Notes: generated from the sequence alone by a model not told the origin. Shown: positions 42,772-52,875, numbered from the stretch's first letter. The stretch is 64,000 nucleotides of DNA from Flavobacteriales bacterium UBA1937 (GCA_002337005.1 DDFD01000053.1:17663-81662), one strand, 5' to 3'. A program made the numbers and translations.

Positions 42772-45567
42772 TTAGAAATTAACATTAATACCAAAAGTTA
42801 CGGTCTTAGCAGGAGGAGCAGAATAGAATGTAGAACCGCCTCCACCTCTGGATGTATCAGATCTAGCTTCAGGGTCATAACCACTGTACTTAGTAAATGT
42901 AAGCGCATTGATAGCAGATATATAGAATCTTATTTTACTAATTCCCCAATCTGCTGTAAGGTTTTTATCAAGAGAATAACCTAAGCTAATATTTCTAAGT
43001 CTTATAAAGTTTGCTTTTTCCAAATAACGAGTAGAATTTTGTGTACCATTACCATCACCTAATCTAGCTTGCGGAACCATGGTAATATCACCCGGTTTTT
43101 GCCAACGATTCATTTGATCAACTGTTTGGTTGTCAAACCAGTCTGCATTTGCAGACTGATAGATACCACCAGAATTGTAGATACTCGCCCCAAATTCTCC
43201 TTGGAAGGTGAAAGAAAAATCGAAATTTTTATAATCAATATTATTGGTAAAACCAGCAATCCAATCTGGAGTAGAGCTACCTGCTATTACTCTTTGTGCT
43301 TCGCTATAATCATTAGTAGTGCTTCTGTCTCTAGAACCATCCGCATTAAGTGTATTTTTATAAAATAGTGCATCACCATTAGCAGGATCTACACCAGCAT
43401 ACTCTACAAGATAGAATGAATCTAATCTCTCTCCCACTCTTCTAATAACGTTACCTACTACCACATCTGCATTATTATCTGGTAAAGAGGTTACTTTATT
43501 ATTATTATTGGCTAAGTTGAAGCTTGACTCCCAAGAGAAATCTTGTGTTTTAAAGTTTTTGGTATTTAATACAAATTCAAAACCTTTATTACTTAAATCT
43601 CCTATATTTCTGTAAATATTAGAATATCCTGATGTATAAGGTATATTTTGATAGAATAACAAACCTTCTGTTTTTTTGTCATAATAATCAATTTCTCCAG
43701 AAATTCTATTACTAAATAAACCAAAGTCTAGACCCAAATCAGTCTGTGTAGATTTTTCCCAAGTTAAATCTTTATTTTCGGGTTGATTTGCAGAATATCC
43801 TGGTAATTGTTTGTAAGAATTAGCTCCCCAAAGGTCTCTAGATGCAAAATTCCCAATTTCTGCATTACCAGTTTTACCCCAGCTTGCTCTTAATTTTAAT
43901 AAAGAAATTGTATTTGATGTAGATAAGAAATCTTCTTTAGAGATTACCCAACCTGCAGAAAATGCAGGGAACACACCATATCTGTTTGCACTACCAAACC
44001 TAGAAGAACCATCTTTTCGGATAGAAGCTTTTAAAAGATATTTCCCATCAAAATCATAGTTCAATCTACCGAAGTAAGAGAAAAATGCATATTCGCTGAT
44101 ATTACCTTCACCATCAGAAATCTCACCTGCACTATCTATGGTTTGGAAATCATCTGAAGGAAATTTAATACCTGTTACACTAGAATATTTTCTTTTGTTT
44201 TTGTTTAATTCTGTACCAGCAATGGCTTCGAAATTATGAGAACCTAACTTTAGATTATAATTCAAATAATTAGAAAAAACTATATTTTCTGAATCTACAA
44301 AAGAGTTAAAAACATATCCATTGGTTGACATAAAAGGTGTTTTTCTGCCTCTGAAATTCACTTCTTTTTGGTCATAATTATCATAACCTAAATCTGAATG
44401 AAATACTAAATTTTTAAGAATTTTGTATTCTCCAAAAACTTTACCAGTAATTCTTTTGATTAGTGTATTGTAGTATGCATTTTCGTCTTCTAACAAGAAG
44501 TTAGCATAGGTAGTTCCGTCAAAAGGTGAACCATTAACATATGCTGGCGAAATAGGCGCCAATGCCACAGCTTGCATAGGTGTAGTAAATTGGTTATCAT
44601 TAGAAACCCTGTCTATACTAGTTCTAGAAAAACCTAAACTTAAACCTAGCTTTAATTTTTCGGTAGGATTTGCACTAATATTTAACCTTGCAGTATTTCT
44701 ATCCAGATCATTACTTCTGATAATCCCTTTGGTTTCATTATTAGAAGCGGTAAACATATAATTATACTTATCATCTCCACCAGAAACAGAGAAATCTGCA
44801 TCTCTTACAGAACCTTTTTGGAAGATATAATCTTGCCAATCTGTATCTATCACACCTTTTGACCAATCTGTATTATTAGAATAACCATTTAATCTTCCTT
44901 TTACATAATCTTCGTCTGCCCAAGAACTATTTCTACCTGCTTCTAAAAATAATTCTACATATTGCTTTGCATTCAACCATTTTAGTTTATTGGTTGGTGC
45001 ACTAAATCCTTGAGATAAATTCAAGTTCAATCTTGGTTTTCCTTTTTTACCTGTTTTGGTGGTAATTAATACTACTCCATTACTACCTCTAGAACCATAA
45101 ATTGCGGCAGAAGAAGCATCTTTCAGAATTTCTATTGATTCTATTTCGGTGGCACTAAGGGTAACCAAAGGGTTTACAGGCGCTCCGTTGGTAGATTCAT
45201 CAGAATTAATCATCGGGATACCATCTATTACATACAATGGGCTAGTACCAGCACTTATACTGGCAGAACCACGCACATTGATATTAAAACCAGATTCTAA
45301 TTTCCCATTGGTCTGGTTTACCCTTACACCAGCTGCCTTTCCTACAATTGCATTTTGGAAATTGGCATTTGGAATTTCTTTGATAGATTCTGAACTGATT
45401 TTTGCAACATTATCAGTAAGTTTTGCTTTAGTAGATTTACCATAACCTACAACTATTACCTCATCTATTTTTCTTTCGGTGGCTGCAGTGTCTTTTTTCT
45501 GACCATATACGCCAATTCCTACGAAAAATAATGAGGCAACAGATACCTTAAGTACATTTTTTCTCAT
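42772..45567 (-). CDS. SusC/RagA-family TonB-linked outer-membrane transporter
   Basis: A 931-residue TonB-dependent barrel. After a signal peptide (about 1-22) there is a TonB box region DEVIVVGYG, plug motifs YVIDGIPMINSDE and SSAAIYGSRGSNGVVLITTKTG, and a beta-barrel ending in TVTFGINVNF. The N-terminal carboxypeptidase-regulatory domain seen in many SusC proteins is absent, so it is a short form. The SusD gene follows. It lies downstream of the cyanophycinase gene, separated by a 122-bp spacer that probably holds its own promoter. Confidence 0.94.
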   Translation of the reverse strand: MRKNVLKVSVASLFFVGIGVYGQKKDTAATERKIDEVIVVGYGKSTKAKLTDNVAKISSESIKEIPNANFQNAIVGKAAGVRVNQTNGKLESGFNINVRGSASISAGTSPLYVIDGIPMINSDESTNGAPVNPLVTLSATEIESIEILKDASSAAIYGSRGSNGVVLITTKTGKKGKPRLNLNLSQGFSAPTNKLKWLNAKQYVELFLEAGRNSSWADEDYVKGRLNGYSNNTDWSKGVIDTDWQDYIFQKGSVRDADFSVSGGDDKYNYMFTASNNETKGIIRSNDLDRNTARLNISANPTEKLKLGLSLGFSRTSIDRVSNDNQFTTPMQAVALAPISPAYVNGSPFDGTTYANFLLEDENAYYNTLIKRITGKVFGEYKILKNLVFHSDLGYDNYDQKEVNFRGRKTPFMSTNGYVFNSFVDSENIVFSNYLNYNLKLGSHNFEAIAGTELNKNKRKYSSVTGIKFPSDDFQTIDSAGEISDGEGNISEYAFFSYFGRLNYDFDGKYLLKASIRKDGSSRFGSANRYGVFPAFSAGWVISKEDFLSTSNTISLLKLRASWGKTGNAEIGNFASRDLWGANSYKQLPGYSANQPENKDLTWEKSTQTDLGLDFGLFSNRISGEIDYYDKKTEGLLFYQNIPYTSGYSNIYRNIGDLSNKGFEFVLNTKNFKTQDFSWESSFNLANNNNKVTSLPDNNADVVVGNVIRRVGERLDSFYLVEYAGVDPANGDALFYKNTLNADGSRDRSTTNDYSEAQRVIAGSSTPDWIAGFTNNIDYKNFDFSFTFQGEFGASIYNSGGIYQSANADWFDNQTVDQMNRWQKPGDITMVPQARLGDGNGTQNSTRYLEKANFIRLRNISLGYSLDKNLTADWGISKIRFYISAINALTFTKYSGYDPEARSDTSRGGGGSTFYSAPPAKTVTFGINVNF

Positions 45568-45689
45568 ATCAAACTAATTTTTCTCAATATTAATAATAAA
45601 TTTATTTTTAACAAAATTTTAACAGTAAAAGATGAAAAAACAGACCGTTTGTTAATATTAAATTAACATTAATGGTAGTTTTTATTATT

Positions 45690-46517
45690 CTAGAATTTGA
45701 ATTTTTCTCCGTTGAGATAGATATCTAACATTATGCCTAGCGCACCTAATTTATCTCCATTCAATTTTTTAGATTGCTTTGGGTTTTTAAAAACAATAAC
45801 CTGCGCTCTTCCTACTACTTCTGCTTCTCCATTTTTCACTAAAATAGCAGTTCCTTCGTCTATCCCTATCCCTTTGTAAGTGGGGTTTTCTATAATTAAA
45901 GACAACAATCTATTATACCTGCTTCTTACCACAAAATGCTGGTCTATAACTGCTGTTTTTATAAACCCGAGACCTTGCAACGTCTCCACATTTTTAATTT
46001 CTATATTGTCAAAAGTATTTTCGTAATCTTTGTATTTTAACTGATTGCCTGTTATCATCACTTCACTCATTACCGCAGCACCAGCACTGGTTCCTGCAAT
46101 CATTTTACCATTTTTATAAGCTGATTTAAGTAAATTTTTAACCTCCTCATTAGAGTTAATGATTTCCATAAATCTCACTTGATCACCACCTCCAATATAG
46201 ATTAGTTTTGCCTTTTTAAGAGAATCTAATTTAGACTGAGACAGTTTTTCATCTTTTTTGAAGGCACAATCTAGAGCTTTGAGATTTCTTTTCTCAAACT
46301 GCTGTTTTGCGTAGTAAAAAGATGAGTCTTGTTCTTCGCTTGCGTGAGGGAAAATAGCCACCGTTTCTCCAGACTTCAATCCTGCTTCTTTTATCATTCT
46401 ATCTACCAAAAAATCTGGTCTAGAACCACCACCTATAATAAAAAGTTTGCCTTTAGAATTTTGAGAAAACGTAAAATTAAAAGCTAAAAAAAGTAAAAAA
46501 AATAGATGTTTTTTCAT
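45690..46517 (-). CDS. Secreted cyanophycinase (peptidase S51)
   Basis: A 275-residue serine peptidase with a signal peptide (about 1-19, ending TFSQ). The fold is that of family S51: KLFIIGGGSRPDFLVDRM, GGGDQVRFME, nucleophile Ser144 in AGTSAGAAVM, and His194 in IDQHFVVRSRYNRLL, the DQHFxxRxRxxRL motif typical of cyanophycinases. It would cut multi-L-arginyl-poly-L-aspartate to beta-Asp-Arg dipeptides. The upstream isoaspartyl peptidase gene, 6 bp away, would split those dipeptides. The signal peptide suggests it acts on external cyanophycin (CphE-like). The alternative, another S51 member such as an aspartyl dipeptidase PepE, is made less likely by the long DQHF motif. Confidence 0.85.
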   Translation of the reverse strand: MKKHLFFLLFLAFNFTFSQNSKGKLFIIGGGSRPDFLVDRMIKEAGLKSGETVAIFPHASEEQDSSFYYAKQQFEKRNLKALDCAFKKDEKLSQSKLDSLKKAKLIYIGGGDQVRFMEIINSNEEVKNLLKSAYKNGKMIAGTSAGAAVMSEVMITGNQLKYKDYENTFDNIEIKNVETLQGLGFIKTAVIDQHFVVRSRYNRLLSLIIENPTYKGIGIDEGTAILVKNGEAEVVGRAQVIVFKNPKQSKKLNGDKLGALGIMLDIYLNGEKFKF

Positions 46518-46523
46518 TGTAAA

Positions 46524-47531
46524 TTATTTATAAATTTCAATATTAATCTCTCCGTCTTCTGTTACCGTTCCTCTGTACATTCCTTCGGTATTAAAGGTCA
46601 TTGCTACGTTTCCGTTTTTATCAAGGGCAATCATTCCGCCATCACCGCCTAGCTTTTCTATTTCTAGCATTACCTCTTGTGTAGCGGTTTTCACGTCTTT
46701 GTTTTGATATTCATATTTAGCGGCAACAGTTCTGGCTGCAGATGTCCTGATATAAAATTCTCCCCAACCAGTTCCAGAAATCCCTACATTTTTATCAGCA
46801 TACGTTCCCGCACCTATAATAGGGGCGTCTCCTACTCTTCCATATTTTTTATTGGTCATCCCGCCTGTAGAAGTGCCAGCTGCAAGATTACCTTCTTTAT
46901 CTAAAGCTACACAACCTACAGTCCCAAATTTTTTATCAACCCAATAATAACTAGGATAGTGAGAATTGTTCATTGCATTGGGTTGGTTGGCTTTTAGTTC
47001 TTCTTTTTTAACTTTTTGGAGAGCATCCCATCTGTGTTTGGTCCAAAAATACCTAGGATTTACAATTTCCAAGCCTTCTTTTTTCGCAAATTGTTCTGCA
47101 CCATTACCAATCATCATTACATGTTCAGATTTTTGCATTACAGCAATCGCAGCTTTTATAGGGTTTTTAACAACTGTAAGACCTGCTACTGCTCCCGCAG
47201 ATTTATCTTTACCATACATAATAGATGCGTCTAATTCATTTCTGCCATCACTGGTAAAAACTGCACCTTTACCTGCATTAAAAAGCGGACTATCTTCCAT
47301 TACTACTATTGCAGCTTCCACTGCTTCTAGAGAAGATTTTCCTTCTTTTATTTTTTGATAAGATTGGGTAAGCGCTTCTTTCAATTTAGCTCTGTACTGT
47401 TCTTCTAATTCTGGTGACATCTCTCTTTTTAGAATAGTGCCTGCACCACCATGAATTACGACTACATATTTTTTCTGAGAATAGAAAAAAACTGACAAAA
47501 AAACAGCCAACAGTAAACAAAACTTATTCAT
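46524..47531 (-). CDS. Isoaspartyl peptidase / type 2 L-asparaginase
   Basis: A 335-residue Ntn-hydrolase with a signal peptide (MNKFCLLLAVFLSVFFYSQ). The autocleavage site is Gly203-Thr204 in KKFGTVGCVALDKEGN; Thr204 becomes the nucleophile, and AAGTSTGGMTNKKYGRVGDAPIIGAG follows. Family members hydrolyse beta-aspartyl dipeptides. Immediately downstream (6 bp) is the cyanophycinase, whose products, beta-Asp-Arg, are substrates of this family. The start MNKFCLL is taken in place of a Met three codons upstream because it gives a cleaner signal peptide. Confidence 0.9.
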   Translation of the reverse strand: MNKFCLLLAVFLSVFFYSQKKYVVVIHGGAGTILKREMSPELEEQYRAKLKEALTQSYQKIKEGKSSLEAVEAAIVVMEDSPLFNAGKGAVFTSDGRNELDASIMYGKDKSAGAVAGLTVVKNPIKAAIAVMQKSEHVMMIGNGAEQFAKKEGLEIVNPRYFWTKHRWDALQKVKKEELKANQPNAMNNSHYPSYYWVDKKFGTVGCVALDKEGNLAAGTSTGGMTNKKYGRVGDAPIIGAGTYADKNVGISGTGWGEFYIRTSAARTVAAKYEYQNKDVKTATQEVMLEIEKLGGDGGMIALDKNGNVAMTFNTEGMYRGTVTEDGEINIEIYK

Positions 47532-47540
47532 CTTTATCAT

Positions 47541-47795
47541 TATTTTAAAATTTATGCTAAAAGTATAAAAAAAAGCTATATTTAAGACATCTTATTCAAA
47601 ATAAAATAATTTTCCTAATAAATTTTATAAATACAAAATACCTAATTACAACAAATAACAGCAATAGATTATTTATCTACAAAAAACGTAAAACCAATTT
47701 CAAAAAAGATAAAAAAACCAAAAGAACAAACAAAGAAATCAATTATTTCATCAATTTATATGCATATTTTTCCTACTTTTACTTCTTAAAAATAG
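47541..47795. other. AT-rich divergent intergenic region between iaaA-type gene and pheA
   Basis: About 250 bp of AT-rich sequence that should hold the two divergent promoters. I see TATACTTTTA-like sequence on the minus strand before the peptidase gene and TACTTTTA on the plus strand before pheA, both weak versions of TAnnTTTG. No ORF or other repeat is supported. Confidence 0.4.
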
Positions 47796-47819
47796 ATTCC
47801 TGAATTTTTTTTCAGGAAT
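47796..47819 (+). promoter_or_regulatory. Hairpin in the pheA 5' leader
   Basis: A perfect 9-bp stem ATTCCTGAA / TTCAGGAAT with a 6-nt T loop lies 18 bp before the pheA ATG and is followed by a T-rich stretch, so it could act as a weak terminator or attenuator. Confidence 0.5.
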
Positions 47820-47837
47820 TTTCTTTAACTTTTAATT

Positions 47838-48683
47838 ATGAAAATGAAGATAGCATATTTTGGGAGCGAAGCATCTAACACACACATTGTAGCACTACAA
47901 ACTTTTGAAAACGAAGAATTAATCTCAAAAGCTACTATTCTAGACTGTTTCAAAGCGGTAGAAAATGGTGAAGTAAACAAAGCTGTAGTACCTTTAGAAA
48001 ATTCTATAGAAGGCACAGTTTCTACTACACTAGACTTTTTATATGAATTTGACGGGATAAAAATAGAAGCAGAAGCAGTAATGCCTATTACTCATCACCT
48101 GATGATTCATCCAGAAAATTCTGATCTTGAGATTATCTATTCTCATCCACAAGCTTTGGCGCAATGTTATCATTTTTTAGATAAAGAATACAAAGAAACT
48201 ATAAAAAAGGAATTCGGTTCTACAGCTGCAGCAGCCAAAAGAGTAGCCGAAAATCCTGAAAAAAAATATGCTGCTATTGCCAATTTATATGCTGCCAAAT
48301 TTTACAATCTGAAAGTTCTGCATTCTAATATTCAAGATTTTGAACAAAATCACACCAAATTTATTATCATTTCTAAAAAAGAAGGAAGTCTAAAACTTTC
48401 TAAAAATAAAGTTGCCGAAAAAACTTCGCTTATACTTACCATGCCAGAAGATCACGCAGGTGGACTACACCAGGTACTTTCTGTTTTTGCTTGGCGAAAA
48501 ATGAACCTAACCAAAATAGAAAGCAGAACCCTGAAAACAGGTCTCGGAAATTACTTTTTCTTTATTAATGTAGATGGAAATTGGGAAAGCGTACTCCATA
48601 AAAACTCCATAGAAGAACTAGAATCTATAGACGTAAAAGTAAAATTTTTAGGACATTATGAAGAATATTTACTCGAGAGTTAA
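47838..48683 (+). CDS. pheA: Prephenate dehydratase
   Basis: A 281-residue enzyme converting prephenate to phenylpyruvate. The catalytic domain shows IAYFGSEASNTHIVAL, VVPLENSIEGTVSTTLDFL and FEQNHTKFIII (equivalent to the conserved TRF region). The C-terminal ACT domain (GGLHQVLSVFAWRKMNLTKIESR, split at about 212-234) binds phenylalanine for feedback inhibition. No chorismate mutase domain is fused at the N terminus. It is transcribed toward the DUF2339 and MFS genes (21 and 23 bp gaps). Confidence 0.93.
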   Translation: MKMKIAYFGSEASNTHIVALQTFENEELISKATILDCFKAVENGEVNKAVVPLENSIEGTVSTTLDFLYEFDGIKIEAEAVMPITHHLMIHPENSDLEIIYSHPQALAQCYHFLDKEYKETIKKEFGSTAAAAKRVAENPEKKYAAIANLYAAKFYNLKVLHSNIQDFEQNHTKFIIISKKEGSLKLSKNKVAEKTSLILTMPEDHAGGLHQVLSVFAWRKMNLTKIESRTLKTGLGNYFFFINVDGNWESVLHKNSIEELESIDVKVKFLGHYEEYLLES

Positions 48684-48704
48684 AACCAATTAAACACCAA
48701 AGAA

Positions 48705-50909
48705 ATGATGTTGGTCAATATTATTTTAGCAATTCTCATTTTCTTTTTGTATTCTCATTTTAATGGGAAAATCAACCATCTAGAAAACGAAATCAAAGAT
48801 TTAAAAAGAAGAAATCTTCTTGATAAAAATTCTGAAAACTCACTCAGCGAAGATAAAATAACTTCACCAACTGAAATTTCCGAAGAAAAAATAGTTCCTG
48901 AACCTTATTTAACCTTCAAAAATAGAAAAACTGAGGAAACTATTTCTCAAAATATTCCTGAGAATCAAGCTTCCAAAAACAGAGAAAATACATGGATAGA
49001 TGATGCTTTGGACTTCGTAAAACAAAATATCCTCACCATTATTGGGATTTTGACTTTGGTTATCGGAATTGGATATTTTGTAAAATACGCTATTGATAAA
49101 AACTGGATTGGCGAAACGGCAAGATTTATTATAGGACTGCTTACTGGTTTCGGAATTATGGGAATTGGTTATTTCATTCATAAAAATTACAAAACTTTTT
49201 CTTCAATTATTTCGGGTGGTGGTATTGCTATTTTATACCTCAGTGTTACGCTTGCCTTCCAAGAATACCATTTATTCACGCAGAATATTGCCTTTATATT
49301 TTTAGTTTTCATCACTATTCTTGCGGTAATTACTGCCTATTTTTATGACAGCGAAGTACTTATTATCTTTGCATTAATTGGTGGTTTTGCATCTCCACTT
49401 ATGGTAAGCAACGGAAACAGCAATTACCTATTTCTTTTCATTTATATTTCTTTGTTAAATTTAGGAATGCTGGCAATTTCTTATCTCAAAAACTGGAAAA
49501 GCATTGGCTGGTTTTCCTATTTTACCAGCTATTTATATCTTACCGTTTGGATTTCTGATTCTTTAGACCAAAAAACCATTTATTTTGCTGCTTTATTTTA
49601 TGTAATTTTCTATGCTTTTGCGATTAGAAATTATATTAAAAATAAAAGCTGGAATGCTCTAGACATCTTACTTTTAGTGATGGTAAATATTTCTAGTTTA
49701 ATTGCTATTACTTACATTTTCAGAGAATTAGAACTAGAACCTATCATTCTTTTCCCATTAATCTTTGCAGGAATTAATGCTCTACTTTGGGCAATTGAAT
49801 TAAAAAACACTAGCTCAAAAATTTATCATCCAATTTTCATTGGTATTACTTTAAGTCTCATTACAATTGCTGTTGCCTTACAATTTAATCTTCATATTTT
49901 CACTTCACTTTGGGCTATAGAAGGCTCATTATTGCTTTTCATTTGGCACAGAACGAAACAAGATATTTTCAAAAGAGCATTTCTTTTTTTGCTTCCATTA
50001 ATTTTAATGGCAGAACTTACTTCTTGGACTAAGTACAACGAAATATCTCACTTCAATTTCATTTTTAACCCAATCTTTTTCACGGGTTTATTAATTAGTG
50101 TTACGTTTGGCATCAATTACTATTTTATTAAGAAAAGCAAAGCAGAAAATAATCTAAAAATAGAATTTGAAGCTTTCTTTAAATTTCTAGCACTTGCTAA
50201 TTTATATGTGATTTTTCTTTTAGAATTAATGTACCTCTATAGAAATTCGGATGACAATTTCCTATACATTACAGGACTTTTGTTTACCATTTTCTACATT
50301 TTTATTATTCTTTTACTCTCCAGATTTATTTTGGAAGAAAAAGAAGAAGAACTACTATTATTTACCATACCAATTTTAATCATTCTATTGATTTCTAAAC
50401 CAGACGTTAACGCCTATTTTATTACCAAAACAGGAACATATACGTACTATTTACTTTACACTATTCCTCTTGCTTTTATCATTTGGAAGTTGCTAAAAAA
50501 GAAATATTTAACCCTAAAATTTGCTTATATTATTTTGGCAATTTTCTTCACTTACATTATTTCTATAGAACTTTCGCATTTTTATATTATATCAAATGCT
50601 TCAAAATTTAATGAAATCCTACCTTTAAAAAGTCGCTATATTTACTTTTATTTGCCTATAATTTGGACGGTTAGCGCCATAACTTTTTTATTTTTAGGAT
50701 TAAGAAAACAAATTCCTGATTTTGTAAAATTCGGGTTCGCCTTAATTGGATTAATGGCTGTAAAACTCTATGCACTAGATGTTTGGAAAATGGATAATAT
50801 TTCTAGAATTATAGCTTTTATTATTTTAGGAATTATATTGCTTTCTAGTTCTTTTATGTACCAAAAATTCAAAAGAATTTTAAAAGACCTCATCGAAAAT
50901 AAAAAATAA
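48705..50909 (+). CDS. DUF2339 large polytopic membrane protein
   Basis: A 734-residue protein: an N-terminal helix and a short coiled-coil (HLENEIKDLKRRN), a polar linker, then about 20 closely spaced membrane helices from about residue 105 to the end. WIDDALDFVKQNILTIIGIL and ISGGGIAILYLSVTLAFQEYHLF and LIGGFASPLMV are typical of DUF2339. The function is unknown. Its place after pheA seems coincidental. Confidence 0.85.
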   Translation: MMLVNIILAILIFFLYSHFNGKINHLENEIKDLKRRNLLDKNSENSLSEDKITSPTEISEEKIVPEPYLTFKNRKTEETISQNIPENQASKNRENTWIDDALDFVKQNILTIIGILTLVIGIGYFVKYAIDKNWIGETARFIIGLLTGFGIMGIGYFIHKNYKTFSSIISGGGIAILYLSVTLAFQEYHLFTQNIAFIFLVFITILAVITAYFYDSEVLIIFALIGGFASPLMVSNGNSNYLFLFIYISLLNLGMLAISYLKNWKSIGWFSYFTSYLYLTVWISDSLDQKTIYFAALFYVIFYAFAIRNYIKNKSWNALDILLLVMVNISSLIAITYIFRELELEPIILFPLIFAGINALLWAIELKNTSSKIYHPIFIGITLSLITIAVALQFNLHIFTSLWAIEGSLLLFIWHRTKQDIFKRAFLFLLPLILMAELTSWTKYNEISHFNFIFNPIFFTGLLISVTFGINYYFIKKSKAENNLKIEFEAFFKFLALANLYVIFLLELMYLYRNSDDNFLYITGLLFTIFYIFIILLLSRFILEEKEEELLLFTIPILIILLISKPDVNAYFITKTGTYTYYLLYTIPLAFIIWKLLKKKYLTLKFAYIILAIFFTYIISIELSHFYIISNASKFNEILPLKSRYIYFYLPIIWTVSAITFLFLGLRKQIPDFVKFGFALIGLMAVKLYALDVWKMDNISRIIAFIILGIILLSSSFMYQKFKRILKDLIENKK

Positions 50910-50932
50910 ACATTCAAAATTTTCTACCATCA

Positions 50933-52159
50933 ATGAATTCTACTCCGCAGAAAAAAAATGTACTTTTCATTATCATTTTGGCATCATTTGGCTATTTTGT
51001 TGACATATATGATTTGGTTATTTTCTCTATTGTGCGCGTAAAAAGTTTTACCGAAATAGGAATTTCTGGCGAAGCCGAAATGCTAAAAAACACACAATAT
51101 GTGCTCAATATGCAAATGGCAGGTTTACTTCTTGGCGGAATTTTCTGGGGAATCATCGGCGATAAATTAGGTCGTGTAAAGGTACTCTTCGGGTCAATTC
51201 TTATCTATTCTTTATCTAATATCGCCAATGCATTTGTGCACCAAATAGATATGTATGCTTGGATTAGACTCATTGCAGGAATTGGATTAGCTGGCGAATT
51301 AGGGGCAGGAATTACCTTAATTTCTGAAACAATGAGCAAAGAAAAACGCGGTTATGGAACTATGATTGTCGCTACAACAGGTGTTTTGGGAGCTGTTGCC
51401 GCTTTTTACATTTCTGAAATTACCACTTGGCGAAATGCTTACATTATTGGTGGTATTTTAGGATTGGTTCTTTTGGCATTCAGAATGGGAACTTTCGAAT
51501 CAAAAATGTTTAAAAATTCTCAAAATTCAGAAATTCCTAGAGGTGATATTGTGATGCTTTTCAGTACTAAAGAACGATTTCTAAGATTTTTAAAAGTAAT
51601 TTTGGTAGGTGCGCCTATTTGGTTTTTGGTGGGAATTCTCATCACGTTAGCTCCAGAATTTGGCAAAGAATTACACGCTACAGAAACGCTAAGCGCTGGA
51701 AAAGGAATTTTATACTGTTATATCGGGATTTCTCTAGGAGATTTAATTGCAGGACTTTTGGCTCAAATTTTAAAATCAAGATTAAAAACAGTTTTAATCT
51801 TCCAAGTTCTCATCATTACATTTGCCACCATTTACTTGAATTCCGAAAATATAACTCCACAAAAATTTAACATTTTGGCGTTTTTAATAGGAATTGGCAC
51901 AGGATATTGGGCTACTTTTGCCACCATTGCTGCGGAACAATTCGGGACTAATATAAGAGCAACTGTAGCTACTACTGCACCTAATTTTGTGCGTGGATTA
52001 TTAATACCTACTACTTTCTTTTTTAATTTTTTAGCAGGAAAAACCAACCTTATTACTTCGGCTTACATCACTTTATTTTTACTATGTACAATGGCTTTGA
52101 CTTCAGTTTTTACCTTAAAGGAAACTTTTTCTAAAGATTTAGACTATTTTGAAACATAA
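50933..52159 (+). CDS. MFS transporter
   Basis: A 408-residue major-facilitator protein with about 12 membrane helices. The loop 2-3 motif is GIIGDKLGRVKVL, followed by LAGELGAGITLISETMSKEKRGYGTM, which resembles the sugar or aromatic-acid type permeases. An ARATVATTAPNFVRG-like segment (NIRATVATTAPNFVRG) near the C terminus marks the family. The substrate is unknown. It follows the DUF2339 gene by 23 bp. Confidence 0.8.
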   Translation: MNSTPQKKNVLFIIILASFGYFVDIYDLVIFSIVRVKSFTEIGISGEAEMLKNTQYVLNMQMAGLLLGGIFWGIIGDKLGRVKVLFGSILIYSLSNIANAFVHQIDMYAWIRLIAGIGLAGELGAGITLISETMSKEKRGYGTMIVATTGVLGAVAAFYISEITTWRNAYIIGGILGLVLLAFRMGTFESKMFKNSQNSEIPRGDIVMLFSTKERFLRFLKVILVGAPIWFLVGILITLAPEFGKELHATETLSAGKGILYCYIGISLGDLIAGLLAQILKSRLKTVLIFQVLIITFATIYLNSENITPQKFNILAFLIGIGTGYWATFATIAAEQFGTNIRATVATTAPNFVRGLLIPTTFFFNFLAGKTNLITSAYITLFLLCTMALTSVFTLKETFSKDLDYFET

Positions 52160-52334
52160 ATCTGAAATTTTGTCAGAATTTTAAATTCATATTTTCAAAA
52201 ACAAGTCATTTTTACCACTCACTATCAATAAGTTATGAAATTTTGTCGCTTTTTTTGAGTGGCATTTTTTTTGTGAAGTTCTTGGTGTAACAAATTAAAA
52301 TTATTAAATGTTTAACCCAAAAAAATATCACAAA

Positions 52335-52784
52335 ATGACACTTATTAAGAGAAACCCAAACGTACCAGCATTTGCTAATTTTTTCGATGATTTCTTTGCA
52401 AAAGATGCTTTTAATTGGAACGACAAAAATTTTGCAGATTTCGGGAATACTTTACCATCCGTAAACGTAAAAGAAGCCGACCAAAATTTTGACATAGAAT
52501 TGGCGGTTCCTGGAATGAAAAAAGAGGATTTCAAAATTAGCTTAGACCGAAATATTCTTACCATTTCTTCTGAACAAAAATCTGAAACCGAAGAAAAAAA
52601 TCAAAACGGAAAATACACCAGAAGAGAATTTAATTATAATGCTTTCAGCAGATCTTTTACCCTACCATCACAAGTAGTAGATGCAGAAAACATTGCTGCT
52701 AGCTATACAGACGGAATTTTAAAAATAGTAATTCCTAAAAAAGTAAAAGAAGAAAACGCCGTAAAAACCATAGAAATAAAGTAA
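52335..52784 (+). CDS. Hsp20/alpha-crystallin small heat-shock protein
   Basis: A 149-residue chaperone: N-terminal NPNVPAFANFFDDFFAKDAFNW, then an alpha-crystallin domain with VNVKEADQNFDIELAVPGMKKEDFKISL, split at about residue 50, and DGILKIVIPK, the core GILxIxIPK-type motif. I chose the Met at 52335 because a nine-residue extension upstream lacks conserved character. A terminator follows 31 bp downstream. The upstream 150 bp contain a TTTTTTGAGTGGC region but no clear CIRCE element. Confidence 0.93.
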   Translation: MTLIKRNPNVPAFANFFDDFFAKDAFNWNDKNFADFGNTLPSVNVKEADQNFDIELAVPGMKKEDFKISLDRNILTISSEQKSETEEKNQNGKYTRREFNYNAFSRSFTLPSQVVDAENIAASYTDGILKIVIPKKVKEENAVKTIEIK

Positions 52785-52815
52785 TTTTTTCTTCATATAC
52801 ATTCATATTAAACGA

Positions 52816-52846
52816 AAAAAGCGAGGCAAATACTGTCTCGCTTTTT
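52816..52846 (+). terminator. Intrinsic terminator of the Hsp20 gene
   Basis: A 10-bp stem AAAAAGCGAG / CTCGCTTTTT with an 11-nt loop and a T run on the plus strand; the A-run also allows function in the other direction. Confidence 0.8.
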
Positions 52847-52875
52847 TTGTTTATCAATAATTTAGGTCAGAGAAA

